Source: Streptacidiphilus sp. PB12-B1b (GTDB lineage Bacteria; Actinomycetota; Actinomycetes; Streptomycetales; Streptomycetaceae). Taken from it: a DNA stretch of 64,000 nucleotides. Numbering within the stretch: position 1 is the first letter of the stretch; the number at the start of each line of letters is the position of its first letter. The stretch spans positions 2,480,001 through 2,544,000 of the forward strand of contig NZ_CP048405.1 in assembly GCF_014084125.1 (NCBI RefSeq), written 5' to 3'. Under the pieces are notes generated by a model that was given only the letters and a program-made list of their open reading frames with translations, was not told where the DNA came from and did not search any database. The translations under genes were made by a program, and so were the position numbers. Positions 29,818 through 38,754 of this stretch are shown here, in pieces.

Positions 29818-30366
29818 ATGTCCCGCATCCCCGGAAGCACCGGCAGCGTCCACCCCGTCACCGCGTGGCCGGACGCCGTGCTCGGCACCGCCTGCGCCAC
29901 CGTCACCGCCTTCGACGGCACGCTCGCACGCCTGGTCGAGGACCTGTTCGCCACCATGTACGCCGAGGACGGGGTCGGGCTGGCGGCCAATCAGATCGGG
30001 GTGGGGCTGAGGGTCTTCGTCTACGACTGCCCCGACGACGAGGACGTCCGCCATCTGGGACACCTGGTCAACCCGGTGCTGGTCGAGGCCGACGGGGTCG
30101 AGGTGCGCGGCGAGGAGGGCTGCCTCTCGCTGCCCGGGCTGCGCGCGCGGACCCCCCGCTACGACCGGGCGCTGGTCCGCGGCCAGGACCTCACCGGCGC
30201 GCCGGTCGAGGTCGAGGGCACCGGCTTCTTCGCCCGCTGCCTCCAGCACGAGACCGACCACCTCGACGGCAGCGTCTTCCTCGACCGCCTCACCGGCCTG
30301 CGCCGCACCCGCGCGCTGCGCGCCCTGCGCCGCGCCGACTGGTACCGGCCCGCGGGCACGGGCTGA
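29818..30366 (+). CDS. def: Peptide deformylase
   Basis: It removes the formyl group from nascent proteins. The 182-residue metalloenzyme has the three motifs GVGLAANQIG, EEGCLSLPG (metal Cys) and QHETDHLDG (two metal His and the catalytic Glu). The length is normal. It is likely one of several deformylase genes in such a genome. Its stop lies inside a perfect hairpin shared with the convergent TetR gene. Confidence 0.96.
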   Translation: MSRIPGSTGSVHPVTAWPDAVLGTACATVTAFDGTLARLVEDLFATMYAEDGVGLAANQIGVGLRVFVYDCPDDEDVRHLGHLVNPVLVEADGVEVRGEEGCLSLPGLRARTPRYDRALVRGQDLTGAPVEVEGTGFFARCLQHETDHLDGSVFLDRLTGLRRTRALRALRRADWYRPAGTG

Positions 30367-30380
30367 CCCGGCGGTCAGCC
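30361..30380. terminator. Bidirectional terminator between def and tetR
   Basis: GGCTGACC-CGGC-GGTCAGCC is a perfect 8-bp stem with a 4-nt loop. It contains the stop codons of both convergent genes. Confidence 0.7.
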
Positions 30381-31097
30381 GGAGGCGGTGGCGTGCGGCT
30401 GCTGCCCGGGCCGGCGGTGCCCCGGCTGCGGCTGCGGCTCCCGTTCCTGCTCCTGTTTTGGCCCCGACTCCGACTCCGGCTCCTGCGGCCGGGCGGCGGC
30501 CGGTTGGGCGACCGGGACCGGCCGCTGGGCGGCGGCCGCGAGTCGGCCCCAGAGCAGGTCGGCGAGCGTCTGCACCATCCGCTCGCGCGGGAACGGCCGG
30601 GTCTCCAGCCACCAGTCCCCGGCCGCCAGCACCATCCCGGTCATCGCCTGGCCCCATGCCTCGGCCACCACCGCGCTGTCCGGGCCCAGGTCCACCTCCT
30701 CGCGCATCGAGCGGCTCAGCTCGTCCGCGATCAGCCGCAGCGCCGGCGCCAGCGGCCCGGCGGGGGAGAGGCCGTCCGCGGCCGGGTCCGGATGGGTGAG
30801 GAAGCGGTACACCTGCGGCTGGGCCTCGATCGCGGCGAGGTAGGTGTCGATGACCCCCTCGACCCGGTCGCGCCGCTCCAACGGCTGCGCCAGCGCCGCC
30901 CGCACGGAGGCCAGCAGCCCGGTGGTGTGGCGCTCGGCCAGTGCCCGGTAGAGGCCGTTCTTGTCGCCGAAGTGCCGGTAGAGGATGGGCTTGGTGATGC
31001 CCGCCTCGGCGGCGATGGTGTTCATGCTGGCGCGCGGCCCGTCCCGGCGTACGACCCGGTCGGCGGCGTCCAGGAGTTCGCTGCGGCGATCGGCCAT
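30375..31097 (-). CDS. TetR-family regulator (lipid metabolism type)
   Basis: The 240-residue protein has an N-terminal TetR helix-turn-helix (MNTIAAEAGITKPILYRHFG near residues 25-45), an all-helical effector domain and a 45-residue low-complexity tail rich in Pro, Gln and Glu. It is divergent from an acyl-CoA dehydrogenase gene, and two TTACC/GGTAA-type palindromes lie between them, so it probably represses itself and the dehydrogenase and responds to an acyl-CoA. AAGGAAAG precedes the ATG. Confidence 0.9.
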   Translation of the reverse strand: MADRRSELLDAADRVVRRDGPRASMNTIAAEAGITKPILYRHFGDKNGLYRALAERHTTGLLASVRAALAQPLERRDRVEGVIDTYLAAIEAQPQVYRFLTHPDPAADGLSPAGPLAPALRLIADELSRSMREEVDLGPDSAVVAEAWGQAMTGMVLAAGDWWLETRPFPRERMVQTLADLLWGRLAAAAQRPVPVAQPAAARPQEPESESGPKQEQEREPQPQPGHRRPGQQPHATASG

Positions 31098-31106
31098 TGA
31101 CTTTCC

Positions 31107-31150
31107 TTACTCCGGGGTAACAAAATTGGTACGCAGTTACCGAAGGTAAC
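31107..31150. promoter_or_regulatory. Tandem TetR-type operators
   Basis: GTTACC-GAA-GGTAAC (31136-31150) is a perfect palindrome. TTACTCCGGGGTAA (31107-31120) is palindromic at 12 of 14 positions and shares the TTAC/GTAA ends. Both lie between a TetR gene and a divergent acyl-CoA dehydrogenase gene. Confidence 0.65.
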
Positions 31151-31238
31151 ACCAAGCTCGTCCGTTCACCGCCGGTTCACTGCCGGTACGCCCGCCCATG
31201 GCTGTCATCACCGGCCATCACGCCTGTTGGGGATACAC

Positions 31239-32498
<1,260 letters not shown>

Positions 32499-32516
32499 CC
32501 ACCGCCCGGCAGTGGG

Positions 32517-33866
32517 TCACAGCACTTTGCGGACGGATTCCGCGCCCTGGGGGAGGGGGTCCTCTTGGGCGCGGAAGCGGTGCAGGGCGGCACGGCCCTC
32601 GGGGGTGCGCAGGCGGGCGGCCAGGCGGGTGGGGAGGACGACGGTGAACAGGGCGCCGGTGCCCTCGAAGCCCTCGACCATCCAGGAGACCCACGGCAGC
32701 GGGAGGTTGCCGGCCGGGCTGAAGAACACCGGGCGCTGCCCGGCGAACGCGGCCTCGTACGCGCCGAAGCGGCTCCAGTTGGAGAAGGTGAACCGCCGCC
32801 GCTCGGGGTCGAAGCCCAGCGGGACGCAGTCGCGGAACCGGGAGCGGCCGATCGCCTCCAGAAACGCCAGGTTGGCGCGGAGGTTGAGGTGCGAGCGGGT
32901 GAAGTCCTCGACCGCGGAGCGGATCGCCACCGCGATCTGCTCGGGCGGGGCCTGCGGCGGGCACAGCAGGTGGATCTCGCTGAGCAGGTTGCCGACGGTC
33001 GCGGCCGGGAGGTCCAACGGCCGCCGGACGTTGACCGGCATGGTCAGATGGCGGGCCTCGGTGTCCTCGTCCAGCCTGCGGATCGTGCTGACGGCGTGCG
33101 CGCACAGCACGTCGCCCACCGACAGCTTCTGCCCGGCCGCCGCGCTCAACTCCTCGCGCATCCGGCGGATCTCGGCGTCGCCGAAGTACACCTGGACGGT
33201 GCGGTTGGCCCGCGTCGCCGACTCGAACTCGCGCCGAAGGACGGCCGCCTCCTGCGGCGACGGCAGCCGGAAGCCGGGCCGTCCGCAGTCCTGCGGGGGC
33301 AGCACCCGCTCCAGGTAGGCGTCCTGATCCTGCACCAGAACTGCCTCGGGCAAGGGGAGTTGCTCGACCGCCGCCGACCAGGCCCGCATCAGCAGCATGA
33401 ACGTCTGGACGTCGCCCAGCGCGTGGTGCCAGGAGCAGCCCAACGCCGCAGCGCCGTCGCCGAGTCGGCTGAGCCGGACGGTGAGCAGCGGCAGTCCGCC
33501 GGAGCGCGCGGCCGAGGCGTCGACCTGGTCCACCAGGCCCGACCCGGGCAGCGTCACCCGGCCCATCGCCTCGGCCAGGGTGTCGCCGACGTCGTAGACC
33601 TCCAGCGGCACACCGGAGTTGTCGCAGACGATCTCCAACTGGTCGTCCCGGGTGCGGAGCCGCCCGGCGAAGGTCGGCAGCAGCTCCAGCGCTCGGGCCA
33701 GGCCCTCCGCGAGCCGCTCCTCGTCCAGGGGCCGCTCGAAGAAGTAGACGACGGACACCGCGAGGTCCGCCAGCATGGTGTCCACCAGCCCGCACCGCAC
33801 CACCGTGCCGGTCGTGCTCTGGGCGCGGACGGTGCGGGTGTCGCGCAGTTCCGGCCAGGCGCTCAT
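32517..33866 (-). CDS. BAHD-type (transferase family) acyltransferase
   Basis: The 449-residue protein has the BAHD catalytic motif HxxxD in SWHHALGDVQTF near residue 145 and, at about residue 362, NWSRFGAYEAAF in the place of the structural DFGWG motif. The two-domain, CoA-dependent layout and length match the plant-type family that acylates alcohols or amines; bacterial members are uncommon and mostly uncharacterised. GGAGAG lies 7 nt before the ATG at 33866. It follows a metallo-beta-lactamase-fold gene on the same strand by about 105 nt. The substrate is unknown. Confidence 0.78.
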   Translation of the reverse strand: MSAWPELRDTRTVRAQSTTGTVVRCGLVDTMLADLAVSVVYFFERPLDEERLAEGLARALELLPTFAGRLRTRDDQLEIVCDNSGVPLEVYDVGDTLAEAMGRVTLPGSGLVDQVDASAARSGGLPLLTVRLSRLGDGAAALGCSWHHALGDVQTFMLLMRAWSAAVEQLPLPEAVLVQDQDAYLERVLPPQDCGRPGFRLPSPQEAAVLRREFESATRANRTVQVYFGDAEIRRMREELSAAAGQKLSVGDVLCAHAVSTIRRLDEDTEARHLTMPVNVRRPLDLPAATVGNLLSEIHLLCPPQAPPEQIAVAIRSAVEDFTRSHLNLRANLAFLEAIGRSRFRDCVPLGFDPERRRFTFSNWSRFGAYEAAFAGQRPVFFSPAGNLPLPWVSWMVEGFEGTGALFTVVLPTRLAARLRTPEGRAALHRFRAQEDPLPQGAESVRKVL

Positions 33867-33971
33867 GCTGTCGCTCTCCGATCGGCGGCCCACGGTGGGA
33901 CAACCGGAACCCTAGGGGAGCCGAGCGCGAATGGTCCAGACCTGCCAGGGGTCGGGGTGTGGGGGTGGCGG

Positions 33972-35123
33972 CTACACGCGGACCTGTTCCGGGTGGGGGT
34001 CGGGGCGGGGCGGGGTGTCGAGGGCGGTGGTGGTGGGGGCCGCTGCGATGGCGCGCCACCAGGGGTGCGGGTCGGTGACGGAGGCCGGTTCGAAGGGCGC
34101 GCCGGGGACGGGGGCGGCGACGGTGAACCCCGCCGCGCGGGCCGCCGCCAGGGTGCGTTCGATGGGCTCCTCCCAGCGGTGCGGGGCCAGGTCGAAGGTG
34201 GCCCAGTGGATCGGCAGCAGCACCGCGCCGCCGCCCAGGTCACCGTGGGCGCGGACGCCCTCCTCCGGGGTCATGTGCACCTCGGGCCAGAACTCGCTGT
34301 AGGCGCCGACCTGCATCATGGTGGCGTCGAACGGCCCGTGCTGGGCGCCGATCTCGGCGAAGCCGGGGAAGTAGCCGGTGTCGCCGCTGTGGAACAGCCG
34401 GTGCTCCGGGCCGGCCACCACCCAGGACGCCCAGAGCTGGTGCGTCCCGGTGCGCAGGCCGCGCGCGCAGTAGTGCCGGGCCGGGGTCGCGGTCACCGTC
34501 AGTCCGGCGACCCGCGCGGACTCGTTCCAGTCCAGTTCGATCAGCCGCTCGGCGGGTACGCCCCAGTGCTCCAGGTGCGCGCCCACACCGAGCGGGACGG
34601 CGAAGTCCGCGCCGGAGCGGATCAGCGCCCGGATGGCCCGCATGTCCAGGTGGTCGTAGTGGTCGTGGGAGACCACCACCACGTCGATCGGGCCCAGGTC
34701 GTCCAGGGCGATCGGAGCCGGGTGCAGCCGGCGCGGCCCGAAGCCGGAGAACGGCGAGCAGCGCTCGCCCCAGACCGGGTCGAACAGCACCCGGCGGCCG
34801 GCGATCTCGGCCAGCACGGTGGCGTGGCCCATCCAGGTCAGCCGCAGCCCGTCCACCGGCGGGACGGCCAACTCCCCGGCCGTCAGCGGGTGCACCGGGA
34901 TGCTGCCGACCGGCTTGCTGCCCTTCTTGGCGAAGGTGGCGCGCAGCCCCCCGGCCAGCGAACCCTCCACCAGGCGGCGCGTGGGGACGGGGTTGCGGAA
35001 GGACCCGTCCACGAAGTTCGGCGAACGCTCGATCCGCGCGAGCCGCTCACCGGTGGGCTCGGCGCCGAAGGCGGCCGGACGCCGACCGGTGATGCGGGAG
35101 TGCCATGGGCGGGAACCGGGCAC
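33972..35123 (-). CDS. Metallo-beta-lactamase-fold hydrolase (NAPE-PLD / UlaG-like)
   Basis: The 383-residue protein has WMGHATVLAEI, the metal motif SHDHYDHLD near residue 150, further metal ligands in ARHYCARG and HSGDTGYF, and PIHWATFDL near the end. This is the layout of NAPE-phospholipase-D-like and UlaG-like enzymes, which cleave phospho- or lactone esters. It has no signal peptide. The GTG at 35123 follows a very good GGAGG at 7 nt; a GTG at 35156 is in frame but has no ribosome site. Confidence 0.88.
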   Translation of the reverse strand: MPGSRPWHSRITGRRPAAFGAEPTGERLARIERSPNFVDGSFRNPVPTRRLVEGSLAGGLRATFAKKGSKPVGSIPVHPLTAGELAVPPVDGLRLTWMGHATVLAEIAGRRVLFDPVWGERCSPFSGFGPRRLHPAPIALDDLGPIDVVVVSHDHYDHLDMRAIRALIRSGADFAVPLGVGAHLEHWGVPAERLIELDWNESARVAGLTVTATPARHYCARGLRTGTHQLWASWVVAGPEHRLFHSGDTGYFPGFAEIGAQHGPFDATMMQVGAYSEFWPEVHMTPEEGVRAHGDLGGGAVLLPIHWATFDLAPHRWEEPIERTLAAARAAGFTVAAPVPGAPFEPASVTDPHPWWRAIAAAPTTTALDTPPRPDPHPEQVRV

Positions 35124-35343
35124 GGAGCCACCTCCTACAGGAAACCTGTGAACCACCGCAGCCTACCCACCCCCGGTACGCCCGGCCCGGCGTCCGGACC
35201 CCGGCGGCAAGTGGACCGGCACGGGGTGGGAGGCGGCGGTGCGGGCGCCGCTCACCGGCTTCGGCCGGAGTACCGGCCCGGGCAGGGCGGGCCGCACCGG
35301 CGCCGGGACGCCTCAGGCAGCCGTCCGGGTGGACACCAGTTCG

Positions 35344-35360
35344 GCCGTCCCCCGGACGGC
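35344..35360 (-). terminator. Hairpin after the 114-residue protein gene
   Basis: GCCGTCC-CCC-GGACGGC is a perfect 7-bp stem, about 55 nt after the stop codon at 35415. The gap 35124-35414 otherwise holds no visible gene. Confidence 0.5.
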
Positions 35361-35414
35361 GGAACCCGCCGGTGCGGGCCGGTCGGTGGGCGTCCGGTCG
35401 GGGGCGGCCTCCGG

Positions 35415-35759
35415 TCAGTCGGCGTCCGGCGAGGCTGCGTCCGGCCGGGGGCTCCAGTGGCCGTGGAAGCCGAACGGCCACTGGTGCGGCGGCCGGGCCA
35501 GCAGCTCGGCGGGCGGGTCCGGCAGCCGGGCCGGGCGGTCGCCGCCGAGGCCGCCGCCGGAGTCCCCGGCGAGGTCGGCAACGTCGTCGCCGCCGGGGGA
35601 GCGCAGGATGACCACGATCCGGTCGTCGGCCGCCGTGTAGACGTCCGCCTGCGCGCCGCCCGCGACGGCGGCGGGCAGCTGCTGCTCCACCCAGGCCAGC
35701 AGCTCGGCCAGACGGCCCGGCGCGGCCCGGACCTCCCACATCAGGGTGTCGTGGCTCAC
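35415..35759 (-). CDS. 114-residue protein, possibly of the ABM (dimeric alpha/beta barrel) fold
   Basis: The protein starts VSHDTLMWEVRAAPGRLAEL, and the first 50 residues alternate strand and helix in the way of antibiotic-biosynthesis-monooxygenase-like proteins (VEQQLPAAVAGG, DVYTAADDRIVVILRS). The rest is Gly/Pro-rich with a WPFGFHGHW segment. Function is unknown. The GTG at 35759 overlaps the SDR stop as GTGA, so it is translationally coupled to the zinc-finger SDR gene and may work with it. Confidence 0.65.
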   Translation of the reverse strand: MSHDTLMWEVRAAPGRLAELLAWVEQQLPAAVAGGAQADVYTAADDRIVVILRSPGGDDVADLAGDSGGGLGGDRPARLPDPPAELLARPPHQWPFGFHGHWSPRPDAASPDAD

Positions 35760-37249
35760 CACGGCGACGGCGCGTAGTCCTTGAGGAAGACCCCGAGCAG
35801 GTCCTCACCCGCCTCGCCGCGCACGATCGGGTCGTAGACCCGGGCCGCGCCGTCCACCAGGTCCAGCGGGGCGTGGAAGCCCTCGTCGGCGAGGCGCATC
35901 TTGTCCGGGTGCGGACGCTCGTCGGTGATCCAGCCGGTGTCCACGGCGGTCATCAGGATGCCGTCGTTGTCCAGCATCTCCTGCGCGCTGGTGCGGGTGA
36001 GCATGTTCAGCGCGGCCTTGGCCATGTTGGTGTGCGGGTGGCCGGGGCCCTTGTAGCCCCGGCTGAACTGGCCCTCCATGGCGGAGACGTTCACCACGTA
36101 CTTGCGCCGCGCCGGGGAGGCCGCCATCGCCGGACGCAGCTTGCTGACCAGGATGAAGGGCGCGGTGACATTGCACAGCTGCACTTCCAGCAGCTCGATC
36201 GGGTCCACCTCGTCGACCTTCTGGCTCCAGCTGTTCACCGGGTCCAGATCCGGGACGAGGCCGCCCGCGTCGATGGCCGTCCCGGCCTCGATCAGCGCCG
36301 GGGCGGCGGAGCCGCTGGTCAGTGCGAGCGCGGTGAGGGCCTGGGCGCTGAGCGCGCTGTGCCTGCCCCGGGTCTGGCTGGGCAGCGCGGGCTGGCGGCT
36401 GAGGTCGAAGCGGCCGAGGACGACCGACTCGGGCAGCTCGCCGGCGGGCAGCGGCGCGTCCTCGGAGTTGATCAGCTCGGTGTACGCCTGGGCGCTGCGG
36501 CGCACGGTCTGCGCGGCGTTGTTGATCAGGATGTCCAGCGGGCCCTGCTCGGCCACCGACTCGGCGAGCGCGATGACCTGCGAGGGGTCGCGCAGGTCGA
36601 TGCCCACGACACGCAGCCGGTGCAGCCACTCGGCGCTGTCCGGCATCGCGGTGAAGCGGCGGATCGCGTCGTTGGGGAAGCGGGTGGTGATGGTGGTGTG
36701 CGCGCCGTCGCGGAGCAGCCGCAGCGCGATGTACATGCCGATCTTGGCCCTGCCGCCGGTGAGCAGTGCCCGGCGGCCGCTGAGGTCGGTGCGGGCGTCG
36801 CGGCGGGCCCGGTTCTCGTGCGCGCAGGGCTGGCAGAGCTGGTGGTAGAAGGCGTCCACCTCGACGTACCGGGTCTTGCAGATGTAGCAGGAGCGCGGGC
36901 GCTCCAGGACGCCCGCGATCGGCCCGGCCGTCCCGCTGGTGAGCTGCAGGCCCTGGGTCTCGTCGTCGATGCGGTCGGCGGCGCCGGTCGCGGTGGACTC
37001 GGTCACGGCCCGGTCGTTGGCGGTCTTCGCGGCCCGCCGCTCCTGTCGGCGACGGTGCTTGACCTGCCGGTACACGCCTGCCGTGGCGCGGCGGACGGCG
37101 ACGGCGTCCGGGTGGTCGATCGGCAGCTCGTCGATTTCGGCGAGGACCTCCAGGGCGAGGGCCAGGCGTGCCGGGTCGATGCCGGGCACGTCGTCCCCGG
37201 TGGGCTCCTCGGCGAGGAGGGTGGTGCCGCCGTCGAGTCCTGCGCTCAT
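35756..37249 (-). CDS. Zinc-finger short-chain dehydrogenase/reductase-like protein
   Basis: The 497-residue protein is about twice normal SDR length. The first 110 residues are acidic then basic; a four-Cys finger follows (CYIC near residue 120 and CQPC 17 residues on); the SDR Rossmann domain starts with ALLTGGRAKIGMYIAL near 160 and has ILINNAAQ. An insert of about 90 residues separates that from the C-terminal part. At the catalytic site the usual YxxxK is TNMAK (near 407-411), so the catalytic Tyr appears replaced by Thr. The lysine and a preceding VNVSAMEGQ Ser region remain. A regulatory or binding role, or unusual catalysis, is possible. I chose the ATG at 37249. Confidence 0.75.
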   Translation of the reverse strand: MSAGLDGGTTLLAEEPTGDDVPGIDPARLALALEVLAEIDELPIDHPDAVAVRRATAGVYRQVKHRRRQERRAAKTANDRAVTESTATGAADRIDDETQGLQLTSGTAGPIAGVLERPRSCYICKTRYVEVDAFYHQLCQPCAHENRARRDARTDLSGRRALLTGGRAKIGMYIALRLLRDGAHTTITTRFPNDAIRRFTAMPDSAEWLHRLRVVGIDLRDPSQVIALAESVAEQGPLDILINNAAQTVRRSAQAYTELINSEDAPLPAGELPESVVLGRFDLSRQPALPSQTRGRHSALSAQALTALALTSGSAAPALIEAGTAIDAGGLVPDLDPVNSWSQKVDEVDPIELLEVQLCNVTAPFILVSKLRPAMAASPARRKYVVNVSAMEGQFSRGYKGPGHPHTNMAKAALNMLTRTSAQEMLDNDGILMTAVDTGWITDERPHPDKMRLADEGFHAPLDLVDGAARVYDPIVRGEAGEDLLGVFLKDYAPSPW

Positions 37250-37480
37250 GCCGCTGCCGTTCGTGGGTCGCTGGTGGGTTCGGGTCACTGCTGGGGTCAC
37301 TGCTGGAGGGGTGCGGTGGCCGGAGTGCCGCCGTGCCAACTGCGACACCTTACGCAGGTCGGGCCCCTGGGCCCAAACCGCGACGGTAACCGTGCCCGAA
37401 CCGTGCCCGTCGGGGCGGCGGGGCACCCGGTCGGCCGCCACGACGCGCGGACCGGCGCGTCAGCGACCAGAGTGGTTGAC

Positions 37481-37756
37481 ATGGCGAATGACACGAGGAT
37501 GAGCGGACTGAACTTCAACGTCAACCGGCGGATGCTCGTCGTGGGCGCCGCACTCACCGGGACCGGGGCGCTGCTGGCGCTCGTCGGCACGGTGATCGCG
37601 GGCACGACCCTGGTCACGGCCGGGCGCGGCTGGGTGCAGCAGATGGAGGTGGCACCGGCCGAGATGGCGGTCCGGGCGCTGCGGCAGGCGAAGCACGCCT
37701 CCCGCGCGGGCGCGGACGCCTGGCGCGCCCAGGCCCAGCAGGCCCAGCACAACTGA
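37481..37756 (+). CDS. Small membrane protein of unknown function
   Basis: The 91-residue protein has one long or two short hydrophobic helices at about 18-50 (MLVVGAALTGTGALLALVGT) and an amphipathic Ala/Gln/Arg-rich C-terminal helix with several His and Lys. It is divergent from the zinc-finger SDR gene. The start could be the ATG at 37481 or one at 37499. Proteins of this look are common in streptomycetes and uncharacterised. Confidence 0.6.
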   Translation: MANDTRMSGLNFNVNRRMLVVGAALTGTGALLALVGTVIAGTTLVTAGRGWVQQMEVAPAEMAVRALRQAKHASRAGADAWRAQAQQAQHN

Positions 37757-37793
37757 GCCTGCGGCCCCGGTCCGACTGAGCCTGCGGCCCCGG
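37752..37793 (+). repeat. 19-bp direct repeat spanning a stop codon
   Basis: Two exact copies of ACTGAGCCTGCGGCCCCGG (37752-37770 and 37775-37793) with a 23-bp period. The first copy contains the stop codon of the small membrane protein gene, so the repeat looks like a duplication of its 3' end. Confidence 0.85.
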
Positions 37794-37846
37794 CACCAGC
37801 TGAGGCTGCTGCCGCGGCGCGACCGGGGCCGGGGCCGGGCGGCGGT

Positions 37847-37882
37847 ACCGTCCCGGCCGGGCAGGCTCCCGGCCGGGACGGT
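37847..37882. terminator. Strong bidirectional hairpin
   Basis: A perfect 15-bp stem (37847-37861 with 37868-37882) and a 6-nt loop lie between the plus-strand membrane gene and the minus-strand fabG, so it can end both. Confidence 0.8.
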
Positions 37883-37925
37883 GGTCACCCCTGCGCCGCC
37901 TCGGCGACGCCGCGCGCGGCGCTCC

Positions 37926-38684
37926 TCAGCGGGCGCCGCCGTTGACGTACAGCGTCTGGCCGCTCACGTACGAGGAGTCCTCGGAGGCGAGGAAGGCCAC
38001 CACCGAGGCGATGTCCTCGGGCTGGCCGACCCGGCGCAGCGGCGTGCGCTCGGCGACCTGCTCCTGGTGCTCCTCGGCCGTGGCCCCGACGCGCTCGGCG
38101 GTGGCGGCGGTCATGCCGGTGGCGATGTAGCCGGGGGCGACGGCATTGACGTTGATGTTGAACGGGCCCAGCTCGATGGCCAGGGTCGCGGTCAGGCCCT
38201 GGATCCCGGCCTTGGCGGCGGCGTAGTTGGCCTGGCCCCGGTTGCCCAGCGCCGAGCGCGAGCTCAGCGAGACGATCTTGCCGTAGCGCTGCTTGCACAT
38301 GTACGCCTGGGCGACGTGGGAGCAGTTGTAGGCGCTGGTGAGGTTGACCGTGATGACGTCGTCCCAGTCCTGCTTCGGCATCTTGAAGAACAGGTTGTCG
38401 CGGGTGATCCCGGCGTTGTTGACCAGGATGTGGAGCGCGCCGAGGTCGGCGACCACCTGCGCGAACGCGGCCTCCACGGCGTCATGGTCGGACACGTCGC
38501 AGCCGTACGCCCTGGCCGTGCCGCCCTTGGCGGTGATCGCGTCGACGGTGCCCTGGGCGCGCTCGGCGGTGAGGTCCACCACGGCGACCGCAGCGCCCTC
38601 GGAGGCGAGCCGCAGCGCGGTGGCCGCGCCGATGCCCTGGGCCGCGCCGGTCACCACGGCGACCTTGCCGGTGAAGCGGGTCAT
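37926..38684 (-). CDS. fabG: 3-oxoacyl reductase, FabG family
   Basis: The 252-residue SDR has the NADPH loop VTGAAQGIGAATA, NNAGITRDN, the catalytic Ser in SLSSRSALGN and YAAAK (Tyr/Lys near 155-159), and ends SYVSGQTLYVNGGAR. It reduces 3-oxoacyl chains or oxidises 3-hydroxyacyl-CoA. It is the last gene of a minus-strand set with a thiolase and an acyl-CoA dehydrogenase, so a beta-oxidation-type role is more likely than fatty-acid synthesis. A TTGACG-N3-CGTCAG motif lies just upstream. Confidence 0.92.
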   Translation of the reverse strand: MTRFTGKVAVVTGAAQGIGAATALRLASEGAAVAVVDLTAERAQGTVDAITAKGGTARAYGCDVSDHDAVEAAFAQVVADLGALHILVNNAGITRDNLFFKMPKQDWDDVITVNLTSAYNCSHVAQAYMCKQRYGKIVSLSSRSALGNRGQANYAAAKAGIQGLTATLAIELGPFNINVNAVAPGYIATGMTAATAERVGATAEEHQEQVAERTPLRRVGQPEDIASVVAFLASEDSSYVSGQTLYVNGGAR

Positions 38685-38739
38685 CTGAATTCTCCTGTAC
38701 TGGTCGGGACTTGGGGCGGGACTCGGGTGTGGATGAGAG

Positions 38740-38754
38740 TTGACGATCCGTCAG
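38740..38754 (+). promoter_or_regulatory. TTGACG-N3-CGTCAG motif, copy 1
   Basis: TTGACG-ATC-CGTCAG overlaps the thiolase stop codon and lies 56 nt upstream of fabG. It is one of five copies in this window. Confidence 0.55.

Noticed and set aside
26139..31100. Very long open frame on the plus strand across pfkA, gatD, murT and tetR
   Set aside because: It is antisense to or out of frame with four well-supported genes and its product is low-complexity Arg/Gly/His/Val; a GC-bias shadow.
37926..38684. Fatty-acid-synthesis FabG
   Set aside because: The neighbours are a thiolase and an acyl-CoA dehydrogenase with no ACP or FabF gene, so a role in oxidation is more likely; the symbol reflects family only.
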